64,000 nucleotides of DNA from the NCBI GenBank assembly GCA_965275905.1, contig CBDHYJ010000076.1:81697-145696 (forward strand). The letters run 5' to 3'. The notes beneath the pieces were generated by a model. That model made no database searches and was not told the origin of the DNA. It worked only from the letters and a program-made list of their open reading frames with translations. Positions within the stretch are counted from its first letter, which is position 1. Every line of letters starts with the position of its first letter. Made by a program: the position numbers and the translations under genes. This document shows, piece after piece, positions 45,101 to 54,014 of this stretch. Source of the DNA: CBDAQD01 sp965275905 (GTDB taxonomy: Bacteria; Pseudomonadota; Alphaproteobacteria; Rhizobiales; JAJFHC01).

Positions 45101-45918
45101 AGATCTCCATAGACCACAGATGCACTGCTCAGGGCATTGGGTGAAGCTGTCTCGTCAAAAAGCGCCTCGGCAAGACGCGTCTTTCCAACGCCCGATACAC
45201 CTACTAATCTGACTATTCCACCTGGATTGGTTAGAGTGGCTCGAATAGTGTCAATCGCGTCAGAGATTTGCATTTGCTGGTCTGTTGAACCAAGACGCGC
45301 GACCTTGGGAATGTCGTCGACGAGGTATTCTCCTGGCGATGATAAATTTGGTGAAGACCAATTTTGAAATGGCCGCCATCCAGCGAGAGATCGACCAATC
45401 ATTTCACGCAATTCATTTGCGACGCTTGTATGCACATTTACCCATCGGGCAATTCGGCTAGCGTCATAAAAATCGAGTAAAATCGCTTCGTGATTTGGTA
45501 GTTCGCGCACGACGTTTGTCATTGCGACTAATCGCCGTTGATACATTTCCTCCGAACAGTCGTTTGTAGAGAAGACAATATATGCGCCAAAATTGTTGGC
45601 GAGTTCGCCGAACAGGGGGCGAAGAATCCCCCTCGGAGCCATTTCCTTCTTTAACTCGGACGCAGGCATCTCCTCGGCTTTGGATTGAAAAGTTGTTAAT
45701 TGCCTCGGAAGCCAGTCTGTGCGCGCCGGCTCGTTTTCCCAATCTACCAGGGCATCAACACCACCATCGCTTGCATTCTGATCGCCCCCAAGCCGGATCG
45801 AACTGAGCGGAACGCCATACAGAGCAACCTCGGCCTCTAAAAGGAGCCGGAGCACCTTCCTAAGTTGATCGTCATCTAGACTCTTAATGTCGGCCGATGA
45901 AACGTCGAATGGTCCCAT
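42121..45918 (-). CDS. nuclease-STAND ATPase-solenoid protein (candidate antiphage sensor/effector)
   Basis: A 1265-residue protein. Residues ~1-180 look like an Mrr-type PD-(D/E)xK nuclease: GGDQNASDGGVDALV with D55, then TTFQSK with Q78-x-K80, the common QxK variant. A NACHT/STAND-type P-loop domain follows: Walker A GVSGVGKT at 240-247 and Walker B LLIVD at 296-300, then helical winged parts. Residues ~420-1265 are helical, HEAT/TPR-like, consistent with a sensor. The order effector-STAND-sensor and length match Avs-type antiphage proteins, but no specific Avs family is claimed. The ATG at 45918 is preceded by paired CGTACGATA repeats. The HNH-like gene follows in the same operon. Confidence 0.78.
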   Translation of the reverse strand: MGPFDVSSADIKSLDDDQLRKVLRLLLEAEVALYGVPLSSIRLGGDQNASDGGVDALVDWENEPARTDWLPRQLTTFQSKAEEMPASELKKEMAPRGILRPLFGELANNFGAYIVFSTNDCSEEMYQRRLVAMTNVVRELPNHEAILLDFYDASRIARWVNVHTSVANELREMIGRSLAGWRPFQNWSSPNLSSPGEYLVDDIPKVARLGSTDQQMQISDAIDTIRATLTNPGGIVRLVGVSGVGKTRLAEALFDETASPNALSSASVVYGDLSNSPTIGPTQIADRLVSAKPHCLLIVDNCPGNTHRHLAEIVQRPDSNVSLLTIDFDVGYDQHEGTRIFRLYSNGRDLIGQLLESRFPDLSFSDRHRIAEFADGNARVALAIARNADTGSGLADLSDRVLIDRLFLDGRRPTDDVLRRCAEVASLVYAFHVESDGDQKPEHPILAELAEVTHNQFYRSIAEFVERGTAQKRGTQRAILPHALAIRLATQALDRLPLDTVVSHFTNGGQSRLFRSFARRIGQLHESERAQCIARRLLASEELFDVPSNLDLYQTEILHYLAPANPEFALSAIERVTLDNSADELENLDIDCLANLAKTTRCLAYYPKFFERSCTVLLTLEDAELEDQLFGNVRSSFLKLFWIVGSGTQASPEQRLGFLDTLLANDNKRRREIGVQALKYALTTQSISPDYEHDFGSRVRGNEWRPASTSDQNDWFRGVVHRLIALTGDDNTTVATNAGRIFTQQIRELIRIGLIDEVETSIAQLSDVRVRAAAWKKLCEAMHYDAKRWNSEVLKRAKKLERTLHPKTIEERFVAIVTSSPWGFYPPGETAQSHDLASRMAEEVGQDVATQKHLWPDLLTEACAFGEAGSCAGFGCGLAKKVSDMTEAWLELLEVFSETPATKRNAAILCGFVEGAATRDRKLVETWLDGALTDEILGQYIVPLTLRLPLKKKGIDRLSASIDVGKAPIESYREIAAGGVTKVTSPTALADFLRKLTATGIDGGIVAANILQMYLFGHSKKKAVDSDVIRFGAELLATLDLTECEARIDDYELGEIAKACLCGGESQAYTKEVVKNLVSLANSNRSALLGMQDLLNVLGDLCPNLVLEIAFSDEMTAKRAGSRFFGRTDDDDPAGQRASINNQDLLILDWVLEDPSQRALWIARCVQYWETDDEGLFRWTPIAKGLIEIETVSEIVLEEFYHRFDIGSGTGPWWNRIMRRRILIEDLREHPNDRVRNWAAGKLISLDQRVERLIEEDRRIDERFE

Positions 45919-46280
45919 AGGACTGCCTATCGTACGGTTTCGCTACGTTATCGTACGTTTGTGATTCTCATCTCCTGCATAATGACCGCTTATCAACATT
46001 CCTATCTTTATCCATGCGACATTCAACGCTAACGTAATTCTGGAACCACTACGCATGGTTCCGGGGCTTAGAACACCCCTTAGTGACCGGTTTGGCGCTG
46101 ACCGTGACAGCGCCGCCCTTGATCTTATGGTCGGGGTGCCTGTGGTTATACAACAGGCTCTCGGGCTAAAGACCATGGGGGTCGTGTCACTACGGCTGTT
46201 CTAACACCCCGATCACCAAGGTTGAGAGACGCCATCTTCCGGTGGGCGCACCGGAGGCTCTGGCCTTATCGGGGATTTTC
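45919..46280. promoter_or_regulatory. divergent regulatory region with direct repeats and several hairpins
   Basis: TATCGTACG occurs at 45928-45936 and 45949-45957, exactly 21 bases apart, just upstream of the STAND gene; two helical turns suggest an operator. Further right are hairpins: GGAACC/GGTTCC near 46047, GGGG/CCCC around the motif TTAGAACA near 46064, GGCGCT/AGCGCC near 46093, CCTGT/ACAGG near 46141, and TCGGGGTG (about 46133) with CACCCCGA (about 46206) enclosing ~65 bases. The concentration is unusual for the island and could be a structured RNA or the non-coding end of an insertion sequence. Confidence 0.5.
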
Positions 46281-46595
46281 ATGAAACAGTCATTGATCAA
46301 GCATGCCTTCCGCACTTGTGTGTTCGCGGGCGCTCTTGCGCTCCCATCTATTTCGACTTCCGCCGCGACAATCGAACCAGGCGCCTGGATCGGCACCAAG
46401 CAAGATCCAATCAGCATGGCGGCTGTCGACGAAGCCGTCCGACTCATACGAGCCTATGGTTATCGGTGCGACAGCGTTCACAGGATGACGAAGTTTGTGT
46501 GGAGCCGCGGCTTCACCGTCTTCTGCAACAAGGGGCTGTACCACTTCGAAATAAGTGACAAAGGCGGCCGTTGGGTTGTCGAGTACAAAGATTGA
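46281..46595 (+). CDS. small exported hypothetical protein
   Basis: A 104-residue periplasmic protein with a signal peptide (HAFRTCVFAGALALPSISTSA). The mature part contains two cysteines (YRCDSVHRM, VFCNKG) and ends GGRWVVEYKD, a pattern common in small alphaproteobacterial exported proteins of unknown role. ATG 46281 gives a proper signal peptide; the frame is open further upstream. The next gene starts 10 bases after its stop, so they are probably one operon. Confidence 0.65.
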   Translation: MKQSLIKHAFRTCVFAGALALPSISTSAATIEPGAWIGTKQDPISMAAVDEAVRLIRAYGYRCDSVHRMTKFVWSRGFTVFCNKGLYHFEISDKGGRWVVEYKD

Positions 46596-46605
46596 AGGCG
46601 GAACA

Positions 46606-47154
46606 ATGCTAAGTCTCCGCAGGCTCTGCGCCGCATCGGCATTATTGACCGTTTTGTGGACGCTTTCACAATCCCTATCAGCGGACGAAGTCATCTATTC
46701 AAAGAAAGTGGGCCCCTGGAACTCTCTTGGAGTGAGAGTGACAATAGACGGTTCTATAGTCCACGCTTTGGCGAACCCGAGTTGGGAATATCTAAGAACT
46801 GTCCCCGGCGTGGGCAAGCAAGCGACCCTATACATTCGATGCGAAAAGGGGCGCACACAGGCGTTTATAAACTTCGCCGGACATTTCATGGCCGACATCA
46901 ACGACGGAGGCGTGATCACTTATCGGATCGATAATGAGAAGGCCCAAAGCATCCGCCTCAAGGAAAGTACAAACAACGAGGCACTCATGTTCCGAAAAGG
47001 TAATCATTCAATACGCTGGACCAGGCAACTGTTCGGGAAGAGCATATTGTATGTGCAAGCGACTCCATATCGGAAGGGCCCCTTGCTTCTCCGGTTTCCA
47101 ATTCATGAAATTGAAGATGCGATAGAGCCATTGAGGAATGCGTGTAATTGGTGA
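46606..47154 (+). CDS. VasI/TagO-like exported protein
   Basis: A 182-residue periplasmic protein with a signal peptide (LCAASALLTVLWTLSQSLSA). The mature part follows the VasI/TagO pattern seen in some type VI secretion clusters and phage-like islands: ATLYIRCEKGRTQAFINFAG, VITYRIDNEKAQSIRL, and the end AIEPLRNACNW. No other T6SS gene is nearby, so a stand-alone envelope role is more likely. It lies in an operon with the small exported protein before it. Confidence 0.7.
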   Translation: MLSLRRLCAASALLTVLWTLSQSLSADEVIYSKKVGPWNSLGVRVTIDGSIVHALANPSWEYLRTVPGVGKQATLYIRCEKGRTQAFINFAGHFMADINDGGVITYRIDNEKAQSIRLKESTNNEALMFRKGNHSIRWTRQLFGKSILYVQATPYRKGPLLLRFPIHEIEDAIEPLRNACNW

Positions 47155-47412
47155 TCGTAAAGACGCTTTCTTGATGATCTGCATCTGTTTGTATCTGCGA
47201 TTCTTGCCAAAATAGCCGGAATCAGATTTGGACATCAGTTGACTAAGCGCGTTCGTTGTAATTCATGCATGGTAAAAATAAGATAATAATCATATTCCGG
47301 CGACGAGAAATATGCACGCCGGTTCGCAGACATGATCCACCAACACTCGAACCGCTCAAGCTAACGTATAATCATTCTTGAGCCATTTAGATTTCTCGGA
47401 GAAATAATTGGT

Positions 47413-48111
47413 ATGGAAATCATCCTTGATCATATGCGGGGAAATGAGAATTCTTTGATGGTTCTTTTCACAGCCGGAATATTCCTGTCCGGTATTGCAT
47501 CACTAATTGTCGCAATTCACTTGGCGCGTGACAACAGGGCGCTTCGGAAAGCTGGCACAGAGCCGATGGTCATTGGCTATTTGAAACCAGATCGAACGAC
47601 TGTCAATGTGATCCGATTTCACATCAGAAATGTCGGAAAGGGGCCGGCATTCAACGTTTCGATGGAGATCCTTGGCGAAAAAGAGATGTATCGTGAACGC
47701 GGATTACGTCTGCCCTTTGAGCCGCAAAGACCACCAATTACCGCATTGCCACAAGATGACGATCTTGGTTTCTTCTTCGGCGTCGGACACGAATTGTTGG
47801 GAGATCCAAGTCTGCCCCCGGTAACCATTTCCATCAGTTACGAGAACGCGTCAGGACGAGTATTCAACGAGAATTCAGCGGTCGATATTAGGCAATTTGA
47901 AGGATTCTCATGGGTCGGTCGCCTGGCGGAAGACGAGATTGCTAAAACTCTAAACAAAATCGAACGAACAATTGGCCACATGGCGAGCGGCTTTAAGATG
48001 CTTCATGTGAAATCAGCATCACCCGACGAGTGGCGTCGGGAAAAGGAGAAAGAGTATCAGGAACTCGAGAAATTTATGGAAGAGAATACGGATACACAGG
48101 AGCAAAACTGA
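47413..48111 (+). CDS. membrane-anchored hypothetical protein
   Basis: A 232-residue orphan. Residues ~15-37 form one membrane helix (LMVLFTAGIFLSGIASLIVA), and ~50-155 are an Ig-like beta domain (FHIRNVGKGPAFNVSMEI; VTISISYENASG). The C-terminal ~50 residues are charged and helical (EWRREKEKEYQELEKF). A CTCGGAGAAA sequence supplies the ribosome binding site. No family name is supported. Similar single-pass proteins accompany defence genes in many islands, but no link is shown here. Confidence 0.6.
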   Translation: MEIILDHMRGNENSLMVLFTAGIFLSGIASLIVAIHLARDNRALRKAGTEPMVIGYLKPDRTTVNVIRFHIRNVGKGPAFNVSMEILGEKEMYRERGLRLPFEPQRPPITALPQDDDLGFFFGVGHELLGDPSLPPVTISISYENASGRVFNENSAVDIRQFEGFSWVGRLAEDEIAKTLNKIERTIGHMASGFKMLHVKSASPDEWRREKEKEYQELEKFMEENTDTQEQN

Positions 48112-48467
48112 TTTCTGGCACCTCGCCGCCTAGGACCCGTATGTTCTTGGCTGTGCACTCATAAACGCGGACCGTTGACACCATTCCGGAGGATGTCCAG
48201 TTAGCACCCAACTCGCAACGTTTTCGCGCGAACCTTGGCACGGGGCGAATGCGCCAAAAGACGACCCGTTCAGTGTTCCAAGAACGCTGGTATGGCCGTC
48301 TCATTGAGACCTTGTCGAGATTTGCCTCCATGAGCCCGAAGTCAGCGGCAGATTCTCGAGACAACAGAAATCATATATCATTGATCACTAATCGTGCGTC
48401 TTGAGAGAACCGACACACGTGCAAATCGACCCACTCCGCCTGCTCAGCCGCACGTATGGGGCCCGAC
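48112..48467. other. gene-free stretch with dispersed repeat copy 2
   Basis: About 350 bases without a convincing gene. The segment 48194-48258 is the second copy of the repeat described at 25043-25107 (shared 15-mer GTTAGCACCCAACTC). Confidence 0.5.
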
Positions 48468-49088
48468 ATGAATACCGCCCTTCAGACCATCTGGACCGCC
48501 ATGAGCTTGACAGCGTTTTGGGGTGCCGTTCTTACTATCCTGATCACTGCCATTGCCTTCCTGCTCAGCCAACTCACCAAGCACCGGTTCAAGACGCTCG
48601 AGAAGTCCTTAGAGCACAACCTCGAAAAGCAGCGCCTCGAATTCGAACGCATCTCCGCGCTTCACCTCCAACAAAATGCTTTCCTGCAATCCCAGTACGG
48701 GAAAGTGTTCGAATTCGCATGCGCCCAAACCAATGTGCTCAAAAGTGAGTATTTCAAGTTGCTGGACCACGAGCAGAACCTTGCCCTTGATACCGCCGAA
48801 TACGCCAAGCTAATCCGCGAGGCAGACAATAACCTGATGGTAATTCTGCGCAATTACGAGGGGATTCTCGACGCGCACACGATCCAAAAGGTCCGTAACG
48901 TGCACAATACGCTGTGGCAACATCACAGCAATGCGACAATAGAAGGCATCGCCCGGTTCAGGGCGCGGAAGGGCGACTTCTACAAGGAAATTGACGCAGT
49001 CTGCGAGTTTATTAAGCCAGACCAAATCCTGTATCGGCTCGGGCTCATCGATAAGGCGTTGATGCTGAAAAGAAGAGAAGATTCATGA
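48468..49088 (+). CDS. membrane-anchored coiled-coil hypothetical protein
   Basis: A 206-residue protein with one membrane helix (AFWGAVLTILITAIAFLL) followed by a coiled coil (~30-75, KTLEKSLEHNLEKQRLEFER) and a helical C-terminal domain. No family recognised. ATG 48468 is preferred; four codons further upstream are possible. Its stop overlaps the start of the next gene (ATGA), so the two products probably act together. Confidence 0.65.
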   Translation: MNTALQTIWTAMSLTAFWGAVLTILITAIAFLLSQLTKHRFKTLEKSLEHNLEKQRLEFERISALHLQQNAFLQSQYGKVFEFACAQTNVLKSEYFKLLDHEQNLALDTAEYAKLIREADNNLMVILRNYEGILDAHTIQKVRNVHNTLWQHHSNATIEGIARFRARKGDFYKEIDAVCEFIKPDQILYRLGLIDKALMLKRREDS

Positions 49089-49306
49089 AGACATTCATAA
49101 AGTATGATCCTGCCAAGACAAAGGTTATCGGTCAAATGACGATGAACGGGGTCGGCCGATACGATTTTGAGGAGATCAATATTCTCTCCGGCGAGGAAGT
49201 GAAAAGGCAACTCGAATCAGGTGAGATCCAACTCGGCTTGAGCGAGCCTGAAGTCGACGTAATCCTAAAGATCGAAAAGATCGAGATTGTCAGACGTGAT
49301 GCCTGA
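49085..49306 (+). CDS. small hypothetical protein coupled to the coiled-coil gene
   Basis: A 73-residue soluble acidic protein (FEEINILSGEEVKRQLESGE). It begins on the ATGA overlap with the upstream coiled-coil gene. No family or motif is recognised. It is the last gene-like frame of the island before the right end. Confidence 0.6.
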   Translation: MKTFIKYDPAKTKVIGQMTMNGVGRYDFEEINILSGEEVKRQLESGEIQLGLSEPEVDVILKIEKIEIVRRDA

Positions 49307-49707
49307 ACCTGCCGAGTTGAGAACCCTCGACCAGATTATCGAGATCCATGTGATGGCGCGCGACAGAACTGAGATGCACAAGTGCAATTGCTGGAAGGCG
49401 GATCGTTGCGGCTATCAAGGCACGGGTGGGGCCGCCCAAAATTGGAGAGCAATTCGGGCGATCCCTTGAGGCGTCCCATAGCACCCGGCTGTTCTCTCCA
49501 GCCAGTTCACATTATGGCGGCTCCGCATCCGGTTATGCTACCGATTCGATGGCATGCGCACTTGTTCGCTGTCTCGCTCTTTTAACGCCAGAAATGCCTC
49601 TCCGACATGTTCGTCCGCCAGTCAGCACAATCGATCTGTTTGCTTCCGTATTGCTTCCGCCAGCCATTCATAGACTGAGAGCAATCATTCTAAACTATTG
49701 AAAAGAT
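49307..49707. other. right-end stretch of the island without a convincing gene
   Basis: About 400 bases between the last small gene and the tRNA. Short frames exist but lack ribosome binding sites and recognisable products. No copy of the left-end ATTCCATACC repeat is present. Confidence 0.5.
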
Positions 49708-49784
<77 letters not shown>

Positions 49785-49994
49785 TTCTGGGTCTGACGAG
49801 CGATAGATAGCGCATGGCGGCTTGAAGGGCAATCGGGGTTTCGCGCCGCTCCCGTTGCCTGTCACGCTGATGGCATTATCTGTCAGTACATGGCCGCGCG
49901 CCGGAGCGGCGCTATGGCGCTCGGGTGCCGCGGGTGGCATAGTGCGGGCGATGGCGAAACGCCGCCCAGACCACTCCCAGAAAAACCGGTTCCG

Positions 49995-52987
49995 ATGCCT
50001 GAAAAAGCCGCTCTCAAAAAAGAAAACAAGACCTACGTGCCGACCCGCGAGCCGCGCCCCGTGGCCAAGGGCGATCACGTCTATCTCATTGACGGATCAG
50101 GCTATATTTTCCGCGCCTATCACGCGTTGCCACCGCTGACGCGCAAGTCGGACGGCCTGCCGGTGGGCGCCGTCTCCGGCTTCTGCAACATGCTGTTCAA
50201 GCTGCTGCGCGACGCCCAGGACGGCACGGAACTGACGCATCTCGCCGTCATTTTCGACTATTCCGGCCGCTCGTTCCGCAACGAGATCTACGGTGAATAC
50301 AAGGCACACCGGCCGCCGCCGCCGGAGGATCTCGTGCCGCAGTTCGGCCTGATCCGCGACGCCGTGCGCGCATTCAACGTGCCGTGCATCGAGCAGGAGG
50401 GCTTCGAGGCCGACGACCTGATCGCGACGTATGCGCGTCAGCGGCGAAGCCGCCGGCGCCGATGGTCACCATCGTCTCGTCGGACAAGGACCTGATGCAG
50501 CTCATCGGCCCGCAGATCGCCATGCTCGACACCATGAAGAACAAGGCCGATGCGCGAGCCCGAGGTGATGGAGAAATTCGGCGTCGCGCCGGACAAGGTG
50601 ATCGACGTGCAGGCGCTGGCGGGCGACTCGGTCGACAACGTGCCGGGCGTGCCCGGCATCGGCGTCAAGACCGGCGCCCAGCTGATCACGGAGTATGGCG
50701 ACCTCGACTCGCTGCTCGAGCGTGCCGAGCGAGATCAAGCAGAACAAGCGGCGCGAGAACCTGATCGAGTTCGCCGATCAGGCGCGCATCTCGCGCGACC
50801 TCGTGACGCTCAAGGTCGACGTGCCGGTCGAACATGCGCTCGACGCGTTCGGCGTTTCGGAGCCGGAGCCGGGGACGATCTGATCGGACTTCCTGAAAGC
50901 GCTCGAATTCACGACCATCACCAAGCGCGTCAGCGAGGCGCTGGGCGTCGATCCGGACGGCTTCGAGGCCGGCGCGGTCGAAGTCGAGATGGACGGGCGC
51001 GGTCCGGACACGCATATGGACCAGCGCGCCGACGCCAAGGGCGAGACGGCGGCAAAGGCAAACGGAGCCGCGCAGGCCGGTGGCGGCCCCGAAGCGCTGG
51101 CCGCCCACATGGCCGAGACGATGAAGGCGATCCCGGTTGACGTCTCGGCTTACGAGACAGTCACGACGCTCGCCCGGCTCGAGGAATGGATCGCCGAGGC
51201 GACCGCACTCGGCTTTGTCGCCGTCGACACCGAGACCACCTCGCTCGATGCCATGCAGGCGGACCTGGTCGGCGTGTCGCTGGCAACGGCCCCCGGCAAG
51301 GCGTGCTACGTGCCGATCGGCCACCGTGCGGGGGACGGGCTTGCGCTCGACGGCGAGGCGGTGGGCGAGCAGGTGCCGCATTCCGAGGCCATCGCCGCCC
51401 TGAAGCCGCTGCTCGAAAACCCGGCGGTGCTCAAGATCGGCCAGAACCTCAAATACGACTGGCTGCTGCTGCAGCGCTTCGGCATAGAGGTGGCCCCGCT
51501 CGACGACACGATGCTGATTTCCTACGCGCTCGACGCCGGGCTCGGCGGCCACGGCATGGACGAACTGTCGAACCGCTGGCTCGGTCACGCGCCGATCCCG
51601 TTCAAGGAGATCGCAGGCAGCGGCAAGAACATGCTGACCTTCGACCTGATCCCGGTCGACAAGGCGACGGAATATGCGGCGGAGGATGCCGATATTACGC
51701 TGCGGCTCTGGCAGGTGCTCAAACCGCGGCTGGTCGCGGAAAGCATGACGACGCTCTACGAAACGCTCGAACGGCCGCTTGTGCCGGTGCTCGCACGCAT
51801 GGAAGCGAACGGCATCGTCGTCGACCGGACCGTGCTGTCACGGCTCTCCGGCGACTTCGCCCAGACCATGGGCGCGCTTGAGGACGAGATCCACAAGCTT
51901 GCGGGCGAGACCTTCAACATCGGTTCGCCGAAACAGCTGGGCGAGATCCTGTTCGACAAGATGGGCATCCAGGGCGGCAAGAAGACCAAGACCGGCGCCT
52001 GGGGCACGGGCGCCGACGTGCTGGAGACGCTGGCGGCGGAAGGCCACGACCTGCCGGCGCGCGTGCTCGACTGGCGGCAGCTCTCCAAGCTCAAGAGCAC
52101 CTATACCGACGCGCTGCCGACCTTCATCAACCCGGACGACGGGCCGCGTCCACACCTCCTATTCGCTGGCGTCGACCTCGACCGGACGCCTCTCCTCGAC
52201 CGATCCCAACCTCCAGAACATCCCGGTCCGCACCGAGGAGGGCCGGCAAGATCCGCACGGCCTTCGTTCCCGAGGCCGGCAACGTGCTGATCTCGGCTCG
52301 ACTATTCGCAGATCGAGTTGCGCGTGCTCGCCCATGTCGCCGACATTCCCGCGCTCAAGCCAGGCGTTCGCCGACGGGCTCGACATTCATGCCATGACCG
52401 CGTCGGAAATGTTCGGCGTGCCGGTCGAGGGCATGGACCCGATGGTCCGGCGGCGCGCCAAGGCGATCAACTTCGGCATCATCTACGGCATCTCGGCCTT
52501 CGGGCTCGCCAACCAGTTGTCGATCCCCAGAGGCGAGGCCAAGGAATACATCGACACCTATTTCGAGCGATTCCCCGGCATCCGCACCTATATGGAAGAC
52601 ACCAAGGCGTTCTGCCGGACCAACGGCTATGTGGAGACCGTGTTCGGGCGCAAGGTGCACATGCGCGGCATCAATTCGAAGAACCCGGCGGAACGGGCTT
52701 TTTCCGAACGTGCCGCCATCAACGCGCCGATCCAGGGCTCGGCCGCCGATGTCATCCGGCGGGCCATGATCCGCATGGAACCCGCGCTCGTAGAAGCGAA
52801 TCTGGGCGCGCGCATGCTGCTCCAGGTGCACGACGAGCTGATCTTCGAGGCCCCGGAGAAAGAGGCCGAGAAGACCATGGAGATCGCGACCAGGGTCATG
52901 GAGACCTCGACCGAGCCCGTGCTCAAACTGTCCGTGCCGCTCAAGGTCGACGCCCGGGCGGCCGCCAACTGGGACGAGGCGCATTGA
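49995..52987 (+). pseudogene. polA: DNA polymerase I (polA), interrupted by clustered frameshifts
   Basis: Pieces of one full-length polA appear in order: the 5' nuclease domain (VYLIDGSGYIFRAYHALPPL start; FEADDLIATYARQ), the helix-hairpin part (VDNVPGVPGIGVKTGAQLI), the 3'-5' exonuclease (FVAVDTETTSLDAM) and the polymerase domain (RRRAKAINFGIIYGISAFGL; LLQVHDELIFEAP). The reading frame breaks near 50445, 50545, 50725, 52143, 52249, 52296 and 52361, and a TGA stands in frame at 50881. Where judged, each break is a single extra base, for example the extra C in GGCCGGCAAG. Such a cluster in an essential-type gene amid clean neighbours points to sequencing or assembly error; true decay is the alternative. 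ATG 49995 starts the conserved frame. Confidence 0.85.
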
Positions 52988-53033
52988 CGGCGCACTTGCC
53001 TGACATTCGCCCGCGAACGGAGGCCAACACGTC

Positions 53034-53717
53034 ATGCTGCTGGTGATCGGCGGTATCGTTTTGCTCGCGGTCGTCTTCGGCCCGACCCTCTGGGTGCAGT
53101 GGGTCATGCAGGCACACACCGCCGACCGGCCGGACTTTCCTGGCACCGGCGGGGAGCTTGCACGCCACCTGCTCGATGAATTTCATCTGCCCGATGTGAA
53201 AGTCGAAGTCGCGCCCGGCGATGCCGACCACTACGACCCGACGGAAAAGGTCGTGCGCCTGTCGCAGCAGAATTTCGACGGCCGCTCGGTGACGGCGGTG
53301 GCGGTGGCGGCACACGAGGTCGGTCACGCCGTCCAGGACCGGGACGGCTACGGACCTTTAAGGCTGCGCGGGCGGCTGGTGCGCTCGGCGGCCCTGGCCG
53401 ACCGGCTCGGCACCTTCATCATCATGGGGCTTTCGCTCGTCGGCAGCGTCGCGGTTTCACCGCGGCTCATCATCGTCGGCGTCATCGCGGTCATCATCCT
53501 CGGCCTTATCGAGGTGCTGGCGCATCTGGTGACACTGCCGGTCGAATTCGACGCCAGTTTCAGCAAGGCGCTGCCCGTGCTGGAGAAGGGCGGCTATCTG
53601 CCGGAAGGCGACATGACGTCGGCCCGCAAGATCCTGACCGCCGCGGCCCTGACCTATGTCAGCGCGGCCGCGGCGCGCATCCTCAACGTGATCCGGTTCC
53701 TTAGGGTGCTGCGGTAG
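53034..53717 (+). CDS. neutral zinc metallopeptidase, YugP family
   Basis: A 227-residue membrane protease. The zinc site HEVGHAVQDRDGY (HExxH) is at ~88-100 and the expected third ligand lies in the EFDASFSKALPVLE region. Membrane segments are at the N terminus (LLVIGGIVLLAVVFGPTLW) and around TFIIMGLSLVGSVAV to VIILGLIEVLAHLVTL. Length equals the family norm. It follows polA by 46 bases on the same strand. Biological substrates are not known. Confidence 0.9.
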   Translation: MLLVIGGIVLLAVVFGPTLWVQWVMQAHTADRPDFPGTGGELARHLLDEFHLPDVKVEVAPGDADHYDPTEKVVRLSQQNFDGRSVTAVAVAAHEVGHAVQDRDGYGPLRLRGRLVRSAALADRLGTFIIMGLSLVGSVAVSPRLIIVGVIAVIILGLIEVLAHLVTLPVEFDASFSKALPVLEKGGYLPEGDMTSARKILTAAALTYVSAAAARILNVIRFLRVLR

Positions 53718-53766
53718 CTGCACTCCTGTGGCAACCGCAAGAAAGACCCAGCATACCCATCTTTGG

Positions 53767-53880
53767 CGTCATCCTTGCCTGAGCGTGAGCGAAGGCGAGG
53801 ATCCACTTACCCTCCCCGCGCTCCGCTGCCACCGCCAATGGATTCTCGGCCTCGCTAAAGGCTCCGCCAAGAATGACGAC
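53767..53880. repeat. CGTCAT-type dispersed intergenic repeat
   Basis: The ends CGTCATCCTTG (53767-53777) and CAAGAATGACG (53869-53879) are inverted with one mismatch. GGATCCAC near 53809 and GGATTCTCGG near 53840 lie inside. This matches the general layout of the CGTCATCC...GAATGACG repeats common between genes in alphaproteobacteria. No gene fits in 53718-54014. Confidence 0.6.
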
Positions 53881-54014
53881 GGGAATTGCCCTTCGCGTTC
53901 CCTGGTTGCCCGAAGGGCAGACGGGGGTCGTGAGGATTACAGGCCGGAGTATGGAACGGTCCCGGGTTAGCAGCGCACCGTTTCACGCTGCGCAGCACCC
54001 GGGAAACACCACCC

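Noticed and set aside
46128..46220. tRNA-like or integron attC structure
   Set aside because: The 8-bp outer stem looks like an acceptor arm, but no T-arm pairing fits. The GTTRRRY/RYYYAAC attC boxes are not properly arranged.
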